A stretch of 64,000 nt of DNA, taken from NCBI RefSeq assembly GCF_030295765.1, contig NZ_AP027292.1:682001-746000 (forward strand), given 5' to 3'. Source of the DNA: Neptuniibacter halophilus (GTDB lineage Bacteria > Pseudomonadota > Gammaproteobacteria > Pseudomonadales > Balneatricaceae). Positions within the stretch are counted from its first letter, which is position 1, and every line of letters begins with the position of its first letter. The notes below the pieces were generated by a model, which was not told the DNA's origin, ran no database searches, and was given only the letters and a program-made list of their open reading frames with translations. A program made the position numbers and the translations under genes. Positions 25,781 to 34,624 of this stretch are shown in pieces.

Positions 25781-25917
25781 TGTTACTCTCCTTAAAACCA
25801 CCCCTGTTAACAGGCATAGCACATTATCTCCAGTTACAGGAGGTTCTGTCATCAGACCAAGGGAGGGTTTTTCTCAAGCAGCTGAATAAACACAGGCTTT
25901 TGCGTCAGCCAGATGAG

Positions 25918-25954
25918 TAAGGGGCGGTAGCGCAATCGTCGCTACCGCCCCTTA
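25918..25954. repeat. Strong hairpin with 15-bp perfect arms
   Basis: TAAGGGGCGGTAGCG and CGCTACCGCCCCTTA around a 7-base loop, downstream of the gene ending at 26015 (minus strand) and upstream of the PhnA-like gene. There is no T-run on either side, so it is not a standard terminator. It may be a REP-type element or an RNA 3'-end stabiliser. Confidence 0.75.
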
Positions 25955-26014
25955 AATGCCGGATGGATACTCCGGCTAATCGGCCTATTACAGGCAAAAA
26001 ATGTCAGGTCTGCT

Positions 26015-26542
26015 TTATGCGGCCTGTTGGTGATGATCCCAGTGCAGGTGAACAATTTCTACCAGCGCGCTAGGACAGTACTGTCTGATCGCTTTGTGGA
26101 TCTCTGACATTCGCTCTTCAGGAATATCCACCATCACCAGTATGCCCCCCTGCTGCAGTGCGTGTTGATATTTCTGCAGCAGAGCAAGCGGTGTCTCTTC
26201 ACCTACCAACCTGCCCAGCCATCCTCCCAGACCTATACCGAGGAGGCTGCTGACAACCAACGCACCACCACTGAGCAGAGGCCCTGCCGGCGTGAGTGCG
26301 CTACCTGCCACAAGACCGGCTGCCAGACCAAAACCACCACCGGCAACCATGCCCCAGTCCATATCATTTTCGAGTTCTGTCGTTTCGACCACACTGGCCG
26401 GACGCAGTGCGAGCAGCTCAAGCAGCTCGGCATCATCTGCCAGCAGATGGATCGATTCGTCTTCAATACCCCGGTTCAGGAACTCTGCAACCACGCCTTG
26501 CGCGTGCTGCAACTGCGGGGCCAGAAAAACCAGTCGCTTCAT
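26015..26542 (-). CDS. Glycine-rich membrane protein, DUF1269-like
   Basis: 175 residues. An N-terminal alpha/beta segment (MKRLVFLAPQLQHAQGVVAE) resembles the domain of DUF1269 and general-stress-17M-like proteins. The centre (about 62-112) is a glycine/alanine-rich double membrane segment with MVAGGGFGLAAGLVAGSALT and LLGIGLGGWLGRLVGEETPL. The C-terminus returns to an alpha/beta segment (GGILVMVDIPEERMSEIH) and ends His-rich. Function unknown; related proteins are often linked to stress. Divergent from purT. Confidence 0.75.
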   Translation of the reverse strand: MKRLVFLAPQLQHAQGVVAEFLNRGIEDESIHLLADDAELLELLALRPASVVETTELENDMDWGMVAGGGFGLAAGLVAGSALTPAGPLLSGGALVVSSLLGIGLGGWLGRLVGEETPLALLQKYQHALQQGGILVMVDIPEERMSEIHKAIRQYCPSALVEIVHLHWDHHQQAA

Positions 26543-26621
26543 TCCGGTCGACTCCCCAATGATACTTCCTGAGTATAGTTTACCGCCCTATTTATGCTGG
26601 AGAATCGGCGCTTTTGCCCCG

Positions 26622-26646
26622 TATAATGCGTGAAAATTTTTCACGC
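26622..26646 (+). promoter_or_regulatory. purT -10 box with an adjoining 19-bp palindrome
   Basis: TATAAT at 26622-26627 is directly followed by GCGTGAAAATTTTTCACGC (26628-26646), two 9-base arms around one central base. It ends 13 bases before the purT start. No good -35 is seen at 17 bases. The palindrome is where a repressor would block initiation; its sequence is not the enterobacterial PurR consensus. Confidence 0.55.
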
Positions 26647-26659
26647 CGAGGATTGGACA

Positions 26660-27841
26660 ATGCTGCAAATTGGAACACCCTTATCCGGGACTGCCACCCG
26701 GGTCCTGATGTGCGGAGGCGGAGAGCTGGGTAAAGAGGTCGTGATCGAGTTACAGCGCCTCGGCGTTGAGGTGATCGTTGCCGACCGTTACCCGAATGCA
26801 CCGGGCATGCAGGTAGCCCATCGCAGCCATGTGATCTCGATGCTGGACGGAGAAGCCCTGCGCCGGGTTGTCGAACTGGAGAAACCGGATCTGATCGTTC
26901 CGGAAATCGAAGCGATAGCGACCGATACACTGGTTGAACTGGAACAGGAAGGTTTTCAGGTAGTGCCCACAGCCCGTGCGGCAAAACTGACGATGAACCG
27001 GGAAGGCATTCGCCGACTGGCTGCGGAAGAGCTGGGCCTCCCCACCTCCGCCTATCGTTTCGCCGAAACATTTGCTGAGTATCAGGCGGCGGTTGAAGCG
27101 ACCGGTCTGCCCTGCATCGTAAAACCCATTATGAGCTCATCCGGTAAAGGCCAGAGCACCCTGCGCGAGGGCAGCGACATTGAAGCCGCCTGGCATTATG
27201 CACAGGAGGGTGGGCGCGCCGGTAAAGGTAAAGTGATTGTCGAAGGCTTTGTTGATTTCGATTATGAGATCACCCTGCTGACGCTGCGCCATGACAGCCA
27301 GACCAGCTTCTGCGAGCCGATCGGTCATGTTCAGGTGGATGGCGACTACCGTCAGTCCTGGCAGCCTCAGGCGATGAGTCCGCTGGCACTGGAGCGTTCC
27401 CGTGAGATTGCCGGGAAAATTACTGAGGCGCTCGGAGGCCGGGGTATCTTTGGCGTCGAACTGTTTATCAAAGGTGATGAGGTGTATTTCAGCGAGGTAT
27501 CACCGCGCCCTCACGATACAGGAATGGTCACCATGATCTCTCAGGATCTGTCTGAGTTCGCCCTGCATGCCCGTGCAATTCTTGGTTTACCGGTACCGAA
27601 TATTCACTTCCATGGCCCGTCTGCTTCCAGCGTCATTCTGGTAGAGGGCGAATCCAGCGAGGTGAAGTTTGGCAACCTGCAGCAGGTACTCTCCGAACCT
27701 GACACGCAACTGCGTCTGTTTGGTAAGCCTGAAGTATCCGGCCAACGCCGTATGGGGGTTGTGCTGGCGCGTGACAACAGCGTAGAAGCCGCCCGCGATA
27801 AAGCCATTCGCGGCTCTACTGCCAGTAACGTCTCGCTCTGA
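26660..27841 (+). CDS. purT: Formate-dependent phosphoribosylglycinamide formyltransferase
   Basis: 393 residues, one longer than E. coli PurT and collinear with it. This ATP-grasp enzyme makes formyl-GAR from GAR, formate and ATP in purine synthesis. Conserved segments include [62 protein letters not shown] and [15 protein letters not shown] at 26660 gives the family N-terminus and has AGGAT about 7 bases upstream; ten extra codons are open before it but cross the palindrome. A GC-rich hairpin follows the stop. Confidence 0.96.
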   Translation: MLQIGTPLSGTATRVLMCGGGELGKEVVIELQRLGVEVIVADRYPNAPGMQVAHRSHVISMLDGEALRRVVELEKPDLIVPEIEAIATDTLVELEQEGFQVVPTARAAKLTMNREGIRRLAAEELGLPTSAYRFAETFAEYQAAVEATGLPCIVKPIMSSSGKGQSTLREGSDIEAAWHYAQEGGRAGKGKVIVEGFVDFDYEITLLTLRHDSQTSFCEPIGHVQVDGDYRQSWQPQAMSPLALERSREIAGKITEALGGRGIFGVELFIKGDEVYFSEVSPRPHDTGMVTMISQDLSEFALHARAILGLPVPNIHFHGPSASSVILVEGESSEVKFGNLQQVLSEPDTQLRLFGKPEVSGQRRMGVVLARDNSVEAARDKAIRGSTASNVSL

Positions 27842-27851
27842 GATCATAACA

Positions 27852-27880
27852 GCGCAAGCCTGCCTTTGGCGGGCTTGCGC
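27852..27880 (+). terminator. Hairpin after purT, probable terminator
   Basis: GCGCAAGCCTGCC and GGCGGGCTTGCGC pair over 13 positions with one mismatch and a 3-base loop. A T-run is only seen about 10 bases further on, so termination strength is uncertain. Confidence 0.6.
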
Positions 27881-27941
27881 GGTTGAACCTTTTGTCCGCA
27901 GCAGACACTAATCACTACTCAATAACAAACCGGAATGAAAT

Positions 27942-28142
27942 ATGGCAGAGCCAAAGTGTCCTGAATGTAACGTGGAAGGGATTGAACATATCGTATCGAA
28001 AGACAGCCAGGAGCGGGCTAAAGACCAGCATGCCTGGTTTCAGGTTGCCTACTGCGACAACTGCGGACATATCTACGGCGTCTTCGCCAAACACACCATC
28101 GGCTCCGGCAAAGCCGGCCCGCAATTGGTACTGAATCGCTGA
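27942..28142 (+). CDS. Small zinc-ribbon protein
   Basis: 66 residues with two Cys pairs, CPECN at residues 6-10 and CDNCG near 38-42, giving a four-Cys zinc ribbon. The rest is polar and soluble. GGAATG is placed 5 bases before the ATG. The stop overlaps the stop region of the convergent Gate-domain gene. Function unknown; such small ribbons often bind nucleic acid or partner proteins. Confidence 0.8.
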   Translation: MAEPKCPECNVEGIEHIVSKDSQERAKDQHAWFQVAYCDNCGHIYGVFAKHTIGSGKAGPQLVLNR

Positions 28143-29075
28143 TCAGAAGATCAGCAGATGCATGATGCCCCGCAGCAGCATGCCAAACAAACCACCATAA
28201 ACCGCATAACGTACCACCTGCCCGACCCGCTTACCGGCCGCAGCAAACACCGCAACGCCGACCACATCCAGAGGGTTGGTGGCGAAACCTGCCATTCGGT
28301 TCAGCTCGTTGGCCGTGATCAGGCCCTGATTCATCAGGTCAATAGTCACCCCCATAAAGGCGGTGCCTCCGGCAATAAACTTGGTCACCAGTGGCAGAAC
28401 CGTGCTTTCCGGCAGACCGATCAGCGCCAGTGCCGGTGCCAGCAGCGTGCTGATCAGATCGATAGCCCCGGTGGTTTTCAGTACATTGACCAGAAAAATC
28501 GCCAGAATCAGCATCGGCAGCATATCAAGGACGATCTTCATCCCCTCTTTACCGCCGTCACCGAGAATCTGAATAACGGTTTTCTTCTCTTCCGGCACCG
28601 ATTCCACCACCAGCTCCACCGTATCCGGGTCGGTGATATTCCGGGTCAGGAGATAGTAAGTAAACGCGGCGGCGGCGAGCCCTCCTGCTACAGAGGTCAG
28701 CAGGGTAATTCCCAGATTAAGACCCACCGCACTGAGCGGGAAGGTAGCATTGGCCTGAGACATCGCCAGCACCATCGCCAGAGTTGCCGCGATATAACGT
28801 CGTGAGGTGCCGTTTCGGTCCATCAGCGCAAACGTCGCCAGCGGGGCGATAAAGCTGACAAACAGCAGCTTGATCATGGCGAAGATACCCAGCCCGGGAA
28901 TACCGAATATCCGCGAAACCGGCGCCAGCAGATTGGAGATCCAGCTCAGCACCCCTTTGGCGTCGAGCAGCTTCATCAGCGCCAGCATCACCACCATTAT
29001 CGGCAGCAATATATAGAGCCCCATATCCAGGCCGGAGCGGCCAGACTCAAGTATCAGGCTGACGATCTGTTCCAT
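28143..29075 (-). CDS. Gate-domain (nucleoside-recognition) membrane protein
   Basis: 310 residues with about eight membrane helices in two halves (about 10-145 and 175-305) separated by a short charged loop, VVESVPEEKKT. This matches the nucleoside-recognition or Gate domain family that includes YjiG/YjiH and SpmA/SpmB. Notable segments are MVVMLALMKLLDAKGVLSW and FIAGGTAFMGVTIDLMNQG. The transported substrate is not known. ATG at 29075 has AGGAG 9 bases upstream; the GTG six codons earlier overlaps that site. Confidence 0.83.
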   Translation of the reverse strand: MEQIVSLILESGRSGLDMGLYILLPIMVVMLALMKLLDAKGVLSWISNLLAPVSRIFGIPGLGIFAMIKLLFVSFIAPLATFALMDRNGTSRRYIAATLAMVLAMSQANATFPLSAVGLNLGITLLTSVAGGLAAAAFTYYLLTRNITDPDTVELVVESVPEEKKTVIQILGDGGKEGMKIVLDMLPMLILAIFLVNVLKTTGAIDLISTLLAPALALIGLPESTVLPLVTKFIAGGTAFMGVTIDLMNQGLITANELNRMAGFATNPLDVVGVAVFAAAGKRVGQVVRYAVYGGLFGMLLRGIMHLLIF

Positions 29076-29202
29076 AGAAGGGAGCTCCTGCACAACGGGT
29101 AGAGGCCAATAGTAACCAGCCGCTGACAGGGAGACCAGATTTTAATCGTTAAATTCTCTGCGGCGGTGACCGGTGCACAACTGAACGCGGGGTTTCCGGG
29201 TA

Positions 29203-29742
29203 TCAAAGCTCATAAGGCTCAATCTGGAAAGCCTCCATGGTATAGCCGGACGTGGCCATATCGTTGCTGACCCGCTCGGTTTTCAGCTTACCGGTCACCC
29301 AGATTGCATCATACAGGTTCTCGACTTTCGTGCCGGGCTCGAAGCGGACGTAGACGATCTGATTTGAAGGCGGCGGGGGCACATGAATACAGGCGCCAAA
29401 ATACGGCACCAGAAAAAACGCCGTGACGTTCATCCCGTCAGACTCCATAGGCACCACGTAGCCGGGGAGCTTAACCATCGCCCCATCGAGCTCCGGCACC
29501 ACCGGCGCGGATTCCATCGCCGCCATCATTTCATCAAGCAACAACTGAGCCTTCGGGTCGAAATCATCGATGGAGGCCAGTTGGTCCTGCTGACCGAACA
29601 GATCCTCCAGAGAGAAATCAGCAGGCATCAACTGTTCCCACTCCATCTCCCGAACCGTCTCGCCGTTCAGAAGGTTCGCAGCGAACACCTGAAACGAAAA
29701 CAGACTGAAAAATAAAACACTGAAAAGCGGTAAGCGGATCAC
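29203..29742 (-). CDS. DUF3299 periplasmic protein of the zinc-uptake operon
   Basis: 179 residues with a signal peptide (cleavage probably after the Ala near residue 22). The DUF3299 core is GAMVKLPGYVVPMESDGMNV, VPYFGACIHVPPPPSNQIVY and the C-terminal DMATSGYTMEAFQIEPYEL. It is the last gene of a four-gene operon (zrgA-like, ABC ATPase, permease, DUF3299), 13 bases after the permease. A periplasmic role in metal handling is inferred from the operon; the single conserved Cys and nearby His could bind metal. Confidence 0.85.
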   Translation of the reverse strand: MIRLPLFSVLFFSLFSFQVFAANLLNGETVREMEWEQLMPADFSLEDLFGQQDQLASIDDFDPKAQLLLDEMMAAMESAPVVPELDGAMVKLPGYVVPMESDGMNVTAFFLVPYFGACIHVPPPPSNQIVYVRFEPGTKVENLYDAIWVTGKLKTERVSNDMATSGYTMEAFQIEPYEL

Positions 29743-29755
29743 TCAGGACTCCCGG

Positions 29756-31015
29756 TTAAAGTTTAATCGCCATGCCATCAGCCAGGGACTGACGGTAAGC
29801 CCGGTAACCCGGAATCAGCCCAACCAGTGCACCCAGCCCGAGCATTATACCAAGCATCTGCCACTGCCATAAACTGAGGCCCTGTAAACTCAGGTGTAAA
29901 CCCAGTTCGGCCTGCAGCCAGGGCCCCAGTGCCGCCATGGCAAGATAGACCAGTGCCACACCCAGGGTCAGGCTGCATAACGTCAGCAGCAGAGACTCCA
30001 GCATCAGTAAAATACAGATCTGCCAGGGTCGGGCACCGACCGAGCGCAGCACTGCCATCTCCCGACGTCGCTCGTTCAGGCTGGTCAGCATCAGACTCAG
30101 TAAACCGATCAGGCTGGAGCAGAGCACCAGCGCCGAGATAATCAGCAGCGCTTTCTCAGCCAGTGAAAACATCTGCCACAGTTCCTGCAGGGCCAGCCCC
30201 GGCAGAATCGCCAGTAAGGGTTCTTTGCGGTACTGATTAATCGCCCGCTGTAGCTGAAAACTGGAGAGACGGGAATTAAGCCCCAGTAACATGGCGGTGA
30301 TCTGCTCCGGTTGCAATGAGGCCTGCCGGGCCTGCTCGGCGGATACAGAGACACCGGGCATTTTCACTCCGCCCTGCCAGTCGAGATGGATCGCCTCAAT
30401 CGCTTCCAGACTCACGTGCAGGGTACTGTCGACCGGTGTCCCGGTTGCCTCCAGAATACCCACAACACGAAACGGTTTATCTTTGTGCGTCATCAGCGCC
30501 GCATTACCGATACCGTGGTTGATCAGAATTTCACTGCCCAGCTTATAGCCCAACTGACGGGCCACTTCAGCGCCCAGCACCACATCAAACAGATCAGCAA
30601 ACGGCTCGCCTTTACGGAATTCCAGTGCCTGTTTCCGGCCATAACGGAAGTGCCGGAAATACGCCTGACTGGTACCCAGTACCCGGAATCCGCGATGCGA
30701 ATCACCCAGTGAAAGCGGGATGCTCCAGGCTACCTTAGGGTGCTGGCTGATCTCCTGATAGCTCTGCCAACTGATGTTATTGGTGGCATTGCCAATATGA
30801 AAAACGGAATAAAGCAGCAGATTAATCTGTCCACTGCGGGCCCCGACAATCAGGTCAGTTCCGGACACCGTTGCGGTAAAGCTGCTCTTGGCCTGCTGGC
30901 GCACCATATCCACACCGAGCAGGATAAATACACTCAGGCTCAGCGATAAAAGACTCAGCAGCAACGTATTACGCCGGTTGAGCAGGCTAAGCCAGGTCAG
31001 ACGAAACAGAATCAC
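29756..31015 (-). CDS. ABC transporter permease (FtsX/MacB type)
   Basis: 419 residues. One N-terminal membrane helix (about 13-37), a large periplasmic domain (about 45-280) and three C-terminal helices (about 290-315, 335-365 and 385-405) give the FtsX-like topology of type VII ABC systems. The segment ERRREMAVLRSVGARPWQI is the conserved coupling region. It overlaps the ATPase gene by four bases. Type VII systems usually work by mechanotransmission, not import, so its part in zinc acquisition may be to act on periplasmic or outer-membrane partners. Confidence 0.9.
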   Translation of the reverse strand: MILFRLTWLSLLNRRNTLLLSLLSLSLSVFILLGVDMVRQQAKSSFTATVSGTDLIVGARSGQINLLLYSVFHIGNATNNISWQSYQEISQHPKVAWSIPLSLGDSHRGFRVLGTSQAYFRHFRYGRKQALEFRKGEPFADLFDVVLGAEVARQLGYKLGSEILINHGIGNAALMTHKDKPFRVVGILEATGTPVDSTLHVSLEAIEAIHLDWQGGVKMPGVSVSAEQARQASLQPEQITAMLLGLNSRLSSFQLQRAINQYRKEPLLAILPGLALQELWQMFSLAEKALLIISALVLCSSLIGLLSLMLTSLNERRREMAVLRSVGARPWQICILLMLESLLLTLCSLTLGVALVYLAMAALGPWLQAELGLHLSLQGLSLWQWQMLGIMLGLGALVGLIPGYRAYRQSLADGMAIKL

Positions 31016-31716
31016 AGGGTCGAACCTCCCTGTGGGGCAGGTTTTAAGCCTTCCACCCGATCAAAGTGCGCCTGCAACGCCGGATCATGGCTGACAAACA
31101 ATAACGTTGAGCCCTGCCGTTCAGCCTCCTGGCAGAGCAGGTGCATAAAGCGATCACGGTGTCCGGCATCCAGTGCCGAAGTGGGTTCGTCGGCGATGAT
31201 CAGTTCCGGCATACCCAACAGAGCCCGGGCCACCGCAACCCGCTGTTGCTGGCCGGTGGATAGCTGACGGACACCACGACCGGATAATGTTTCGGTATCC
31301 AGCCCCAGTGTCTGCAGCAGGCTGATCGCCCCTGCCTGTGCCGAACCGTACACCTGTTCGGCACGGCTGCGACGCAATTGGGAAAAGCGGCAGGGCAACA
31401 GCACATTATCGATCAGATTGAGGTAGGGCAGCAGATTGAACTGCTGGAAGATAAAGCCGCAGTGATCCGCACGGAACCGATCCAGCGCGGATGATGATAG
31501 CTGATTCAGCGCATTGCCCATCAGACTGACCTCCCCATGGCCGGGACGGATTATCCCGGCCAGAAGATTCAGCAGAGTGCTTTTGCCGCTGCCGGAAGGC
31601 CCCTGGATAAACACCCGCTCCCCCTGTCCAACCGAAAAATGCTCAATCGACAGGTCTGTGTGCTTTCCTGACCAGCTAAAACGCACCTGTTGCAGCTCTA
31701 CAGCGGCGGCGGCCAT
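31012..31716 (-). CDS. ABC transporter ATP-binding protein (LolD/MacB type)
   Basis: 234 residues. Walker A GPSGSGKSTLLN near residues 39-50, Q-loop FIFQQFNLLPYLN, signature LSTGQQQRVAVARALL, Walker B LIIADEPTSAL and the H-loop FVSHDP are all intact. It energises the FtsX-type permease encoded next. AAGGAG lies 9 bases before the ATG, and 13 bases separate it from the upstream zrgA-like gene. The pairing places it in the zinc-regulated operon. Confidence 0.93.
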   Translation of the reverse strand: MAAAAVELQQVRFSWSGKHTDLSIEHFSVGQGERVFIQGPSGSGKSTLLNLLAGIIRPGHGEVSLMGNALNQLSSSALDRFRADHCGFIFQQFNLLPYLNLIDNVLLPCRFSQLRRSRAEQVYGSAQAGAISLLQTLGLDTETLSGRGVRQLSTGQQQRVAVARALLGMPELIIADEPTSALDAGHRDRFMHLLCQEAERQGSTLLFVSHDPALQAHFDRVEGLKPAPQGGSTL

Positions 31717-31729
31717 TCACCCTTCTCCT

Positions 31730-32485
31730 TTAAAATTTAATCTGCTGATCCTGATCCAGTTGCCACTGCCGGCTACCCTGATCTGTCAGCAGGTTCACTT
31801 TTAACTGCTCCAGCCCCGGGAACGGCGCAAACAGTTTAATCGCCAGACCTTCGATCTGTGCCGGTTTGACGCATTTGAACCGGTAGTGGGCATGAAGTTC
31901 CCGATGACCTGACCCGGATTCTGCAGCCAGGTCATGATCTTCGTGATGCGCATGCTCATCTTTATGCTCATGGTCTTCGTCGTGCGCATGTTCTTCGTGA
32001 TGTTTATGATCTTCTTTATGCGCGTGTTCATCGTGATGGGCGTGCTCATCTTTATGATCATGCTCTTTGTGATCACTATGGGCTTCCTCATGCTCATGCT
32101 CATGCTCATGCTCATGCTCATGCTCATGCTCATGCTCATGATCGTGCTCCCCGTCACCACTCAGATGCACATCCACCTGATCGCTCAGACACAACGCCTT
32201 CTCCGGCAGCCCGATCACGCCGGTAACATCTTTAAGCCTTTGAATAGCCTGATCCAGACGCTGCTGTTCCTCTTCGTTGCGCACCGCATGTTCAAAACCT
32301 GCCAGATTCATCAACGGCGAGTGCAACTCCATCTCAAGCATGTCACCTTCGAGCACTATATTCAGTTCAGCAGCGCCATGCACGTGGGAATCATGCTGAC
32401 GCTCATACGCCAGTGCCGGGGCAGAGGCCACCACAGAACTCAGCGCACAGAACAACGCCGGTTTAGCCAAAAAAGTCATAACCAC
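31730..32485 (-). CDS. zrgA: ZrgA-like (DUF2796) His-rich periplasmic zinc-binding protein
   Basis: 251 residues with a signal peptide (cleavage near ALA, residue 26). Two conserved DUF2796 parts, HDSHVHGAAELNIVLEGDML near residues 31-50 and RELHAHYRFKC with IEGLAIKLFAPFPGLEQL near the end, flank a low-complexity stretch of about 80 residues (about 110-190) made almost only of His, Glu, Asp and Lys. Within it a hexanucleotide repeat encodes about nine His-Glu pairs. The protein should bind zinc in the periplasm. It leads an operon with an ABC ATPase, permease and DUF3299 protein, as in the zinc-regulated zrg locus of Vibrio cholerae, and has a Zur box just upstream. Confidence 0.92.
   Translation of the reverse strand: MVMTFLAKPALFCALSSVVASAPALAYERQHDSHVHGAAELNIVLEGDMLEMELHSPLMNLAGFEHAVRNEEEQQRLDQAIQRLKDVTGVIGLPEKALCLSDQVDVHLSGDGEHDHEHEHEHEHEHEHEHEHEEAHSDHKEHDHKDEHAHHDEHAHKEDHKHHEEHAHDEDHEHKDEHAHHEDHDLAAESGSGHRELHAHYRFKCVKPAQIEGLAIKLFAPFPGLEQLKVNLLTDQGSRQWQLDQDQQIKF
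32087..32140. repeat. Hexanucleotide microsatellite, nine CTCATG units
   Basis: Perfect tandem CTCATG (plus strand) inside the zrgA-like gene, each unit encoding His-Glu on the minus strand. Slippage would add or remove two residues without a frameshift. Confidence 0.95.
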
Positions 32486-32495
32486 TCCAGTAAAA

Positions 32496-32510
32496 GTTAC
32501 AATATAACAT
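32496..32510. promoter_or_regulatory. Zur box upstream of the zrgA-like gene
   Basis: GTTACAATATAACAT differs at one position from the core GTTATAATATAAC of gammaproteobacterial Zur sites. It ends 25 bases before the zrgA-like start codon, where a repressor would overlap the promoter. With the His-rich first gene product this is good support for zinc control. Confidence 0.75.
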
Positions 32511-32694
32511 CACTATATCATGATGCATTTTCACCGGCTACGTTTCGCCTGTGGATGCCGGATCAATACCCATCTGTCAGTAACAGGCCGGGTCTTATGA
32601 CTAAAAATCATACACTGGCTCGCACCTGCCCGAAGGTAAATCTGTTAATATATAAACAATTTCTGATTTAAACTTTTTCCTTGTTAACACACCC

Positions 32695-33069
32695 ATGCAC
32701 ACCGTTCTTTCTCTGGCGCTGAATGCGTCCATGACCGTAGCAACACCCTCAGAACCGATCTACACAGCGTTTCATCAGGAAACACATTTCAGTGCGCATC
32801 ACGAAAAAGTCGTGGCTCACTTTAACAGTGAAAACGAAACCTATGCACTGGAGAGTATGTGGTCTTCGCCAACGACCCTGATCATCGGCGCGTTAAAAAA
32901 CAGCAGTATCAACTTCCAGCAGCAGGCGGATCAGGCATGTGAAACGATTAACAGACACGGCCTCTACCACCCGGAGCTGAACGTCAGAATCATCAACTAT
33001 GCTCGCCTGATTGCCCTGGGTCATCACGAAACCCTGGGCACCCGCCAGTGCCCTTATACCGGCCCCTGA
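32695..33069 (+). CDS. Small hypothetical protein
   Basis: 124 residues, no recognised family. The first 17 residues are weakly hydrophobic and could be a poor signal sequence (TVATP). It has three cysteines, two near the C-terminus in a His-rich context. There is no convincing ribosome site before ATG 32695. The main support is an open frame of this length with host-like codon use in a stretch otherwise empty of genes, divergent from the Zur-controlled operon by 209 bases. Confidence 0.5.
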   Translation: MHTVLSLALNASMTVATPSEPIYTAFHQETHFSAHHEKVVAHFNSENETYALESMWSSPTTLIIGALKNSSINFQQQADQACETINRHGLYHPELNVRIINYARLIALGHHETLGTRQCPYTGP

Positions 33070-33082
33070 ATCCGTTTCGGCT

Positions 33083-34492
33083 TCACTCACCGCCCAGAAT
33101 CTGTCCCAGCCGGATCAGCGCCTGCTGTCGCGGTTTGGTCCATTCGTGGGCGAAGCTCAGGCGCAGGCAGTGGCTGAAGCGTTCCTGTGCACTGAACAGA
33201 TTGCCCGGTGTGATGACGATACCCTGACTCCGTGCTGGCAGGTAACACGCTGCCAGATCATGGCCCGGTGCCAGTTCAACCCAGAGACTAAGCCCTCCTT
33301 CCGGCCGACTCACGGCGATCTCTCCGAGACCGCGCCAGTGCTGATCAAGCAGTGTAATCAACTGATCCCGCTGCAAACGTAACTGTTGCCGGTAACGGCG
33401 CAGATGACGGTCATAGCCACCATTACTGATAAAATCGACCACCCCCTGCTGGGTAAAACGACTCAGCCCCAGCAGGTTGACCATCTTCAGCCGTTTCAGT
33501 TGTTGTGGTCGGGAGGCGACCACCCAGCCAAGGCGTAACTCGCGGGAGAGGGATTTAGAGAGTGACCCGCACAGAATCACCCGCTGCGTTTTATCCAACT
33601 GACGCAACGGCGCTACCCGCTGAGAGAAGCCCAGATCACCGTAGATATCATCTTCAATCAGGATAAAGTCGTGTTCTTCAGCCAGATCAAGCAACGCTTG
33701 CCGCGCTGTCTGGGGCAGCAGAGAACCGGTGGGCGTGGCATATGCCGGAGTCACTACGCAGGCGCTGATATCCCACTGTTCCAATGCGCTTCGCAACGCG
33801 GCCACTGAGATACCCTGCTCCGGGGATGACGGAATCTCCAGCACCTTAAGCCCCAGCGTCTCCAGCAACTGCAATACCCCATAAAACCCCGGCGACTCAA
33901 CCGCCACCGTATCACCCGGCCGGCAACAGCTCTGCAGAGCCAGAAACAGAGCGTGCTGGCAACCGGCAGTCATCACCATATCTTCCGCACGAATATCGCA
34001 GCCCAGACGGGCGTAACGGGCCGAGAGTTGCTGCCGCAGCTCAGGCAGCCCTGCCGGTTCATCATAATATTGGTGATCACTGCCCTTCTGCCGGCGCAAA
34101 GCCCGGCCGATACAGCGATTCAGTTCATTGATGGCAGCAGGCAGGCTGTCATACCCCTGTTCCTCATGGGGGCAGATATCAAATGCCGCGCCCTGCTCCA
34201 TAATGTCACGCATCAGATCACTCATATCCACCAACTGCGGCATACTCCAGTGTGTCGGCTCGGAGGGAGTGCGATGGCGAGTCGCCGGAGCGCATACGTA
34301 ATAACCGGATTTAAAACGCGACTCCACCAGAGCCGCCGCTTCCAGCCGCTGGTATGCATGGATGACCGTGGCTTTGGACAGGCCCCGCTCCTGACACTGC
34401 TGACGAATCGAAGGCAGCCGACTGCCCGGCGGCAGTTGCCCCTGCATAATCAATTGTGTCAGCTCCTGCTCCAGATCCTGATAGAGATACAT
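33083..34492 (-). CDS. MocR-type regulator (GntR helix-turn-helix plus aminotransferase domain)
   Basis: 469 residues. The N-terminal GntR winged helix (1-70) has QLPPGSRLPSIRQQCQERGL and SKATVIHAYQRLEAAALVES. The fold-type I aminotransferase domain (about 115-465) carries the expected EDDIYGDLGF and the PLP lysine in GSLSKSLSRELRLGW. MocR proteins use PLP or its amino acid adducts as signals. The frame is open 46 codons upstream, but ATG at 34492 gives the normal MocR start and has AGAGG 7 bases before it. It is divergent from ccoG; what it regulates is unknown. Confidence 0.92.
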   Translation of the reverse strand: MYLYQDLEQELTQLIMQGQLPPGSRLPSIRQQCQERGLSKATVIHAYQRLEAAALVESRFKSGYYVCAPATRHRTPSEPTHWSMPQLVDMSDLMRDIMEQGAAFDICPHEEQGYDSLPAAINELNRCIGRALRRQKGSDHQYYDEPAGLPELRQQLSARYARLGCDIRAEDMVMTAGCQHALFLALQSCCRPGDTVAVESPGFYGVLQLLETLGLKVLEIPSSPEQGISVAALRSALEQWDISACVVTPAYATPTGSLLPQTARQALLDLAEEHDFILIEDDIYGDLGFSQRVAPLRQLDKTQRVILCGSLSKSLSRELRLGWVVASRPQQLKRLKMVNLLGLSRFTQQGVVDFISNGGYDRHLRRYRQQLRLQRDQLITLLDQHWRGLGEIAVSRPEGGLSLWVELAPGHDLAACYLPARSQGIVITPGNLFSAQERFSHCLRLSFAHEWTKPRQQALIRLGQILGGE

Positions 34493-34624
34493 CGTTAGCC
34501 TCTTGCTGTTTGATAAGTGATCGCCCCAATCTGTACCTATTATATTTATTTTTTTTATGCCTGACCCTATAAACCCTGATCGATTAGGCTTCACCTCAGT
34601 TAAGCCAACTGAAGTGAGCGCCTG

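Noticed and set aside
31934..32671. Plus-strand frame of 245 codons, very hydrophobic, rich in Met, Leu and Phe
   Set aside because: It is the antisense of the CTCATG repeat and His-rich region of the zrgA-like gene, which itself has a signal peptide, conserved domains, operon context and a Zur box.
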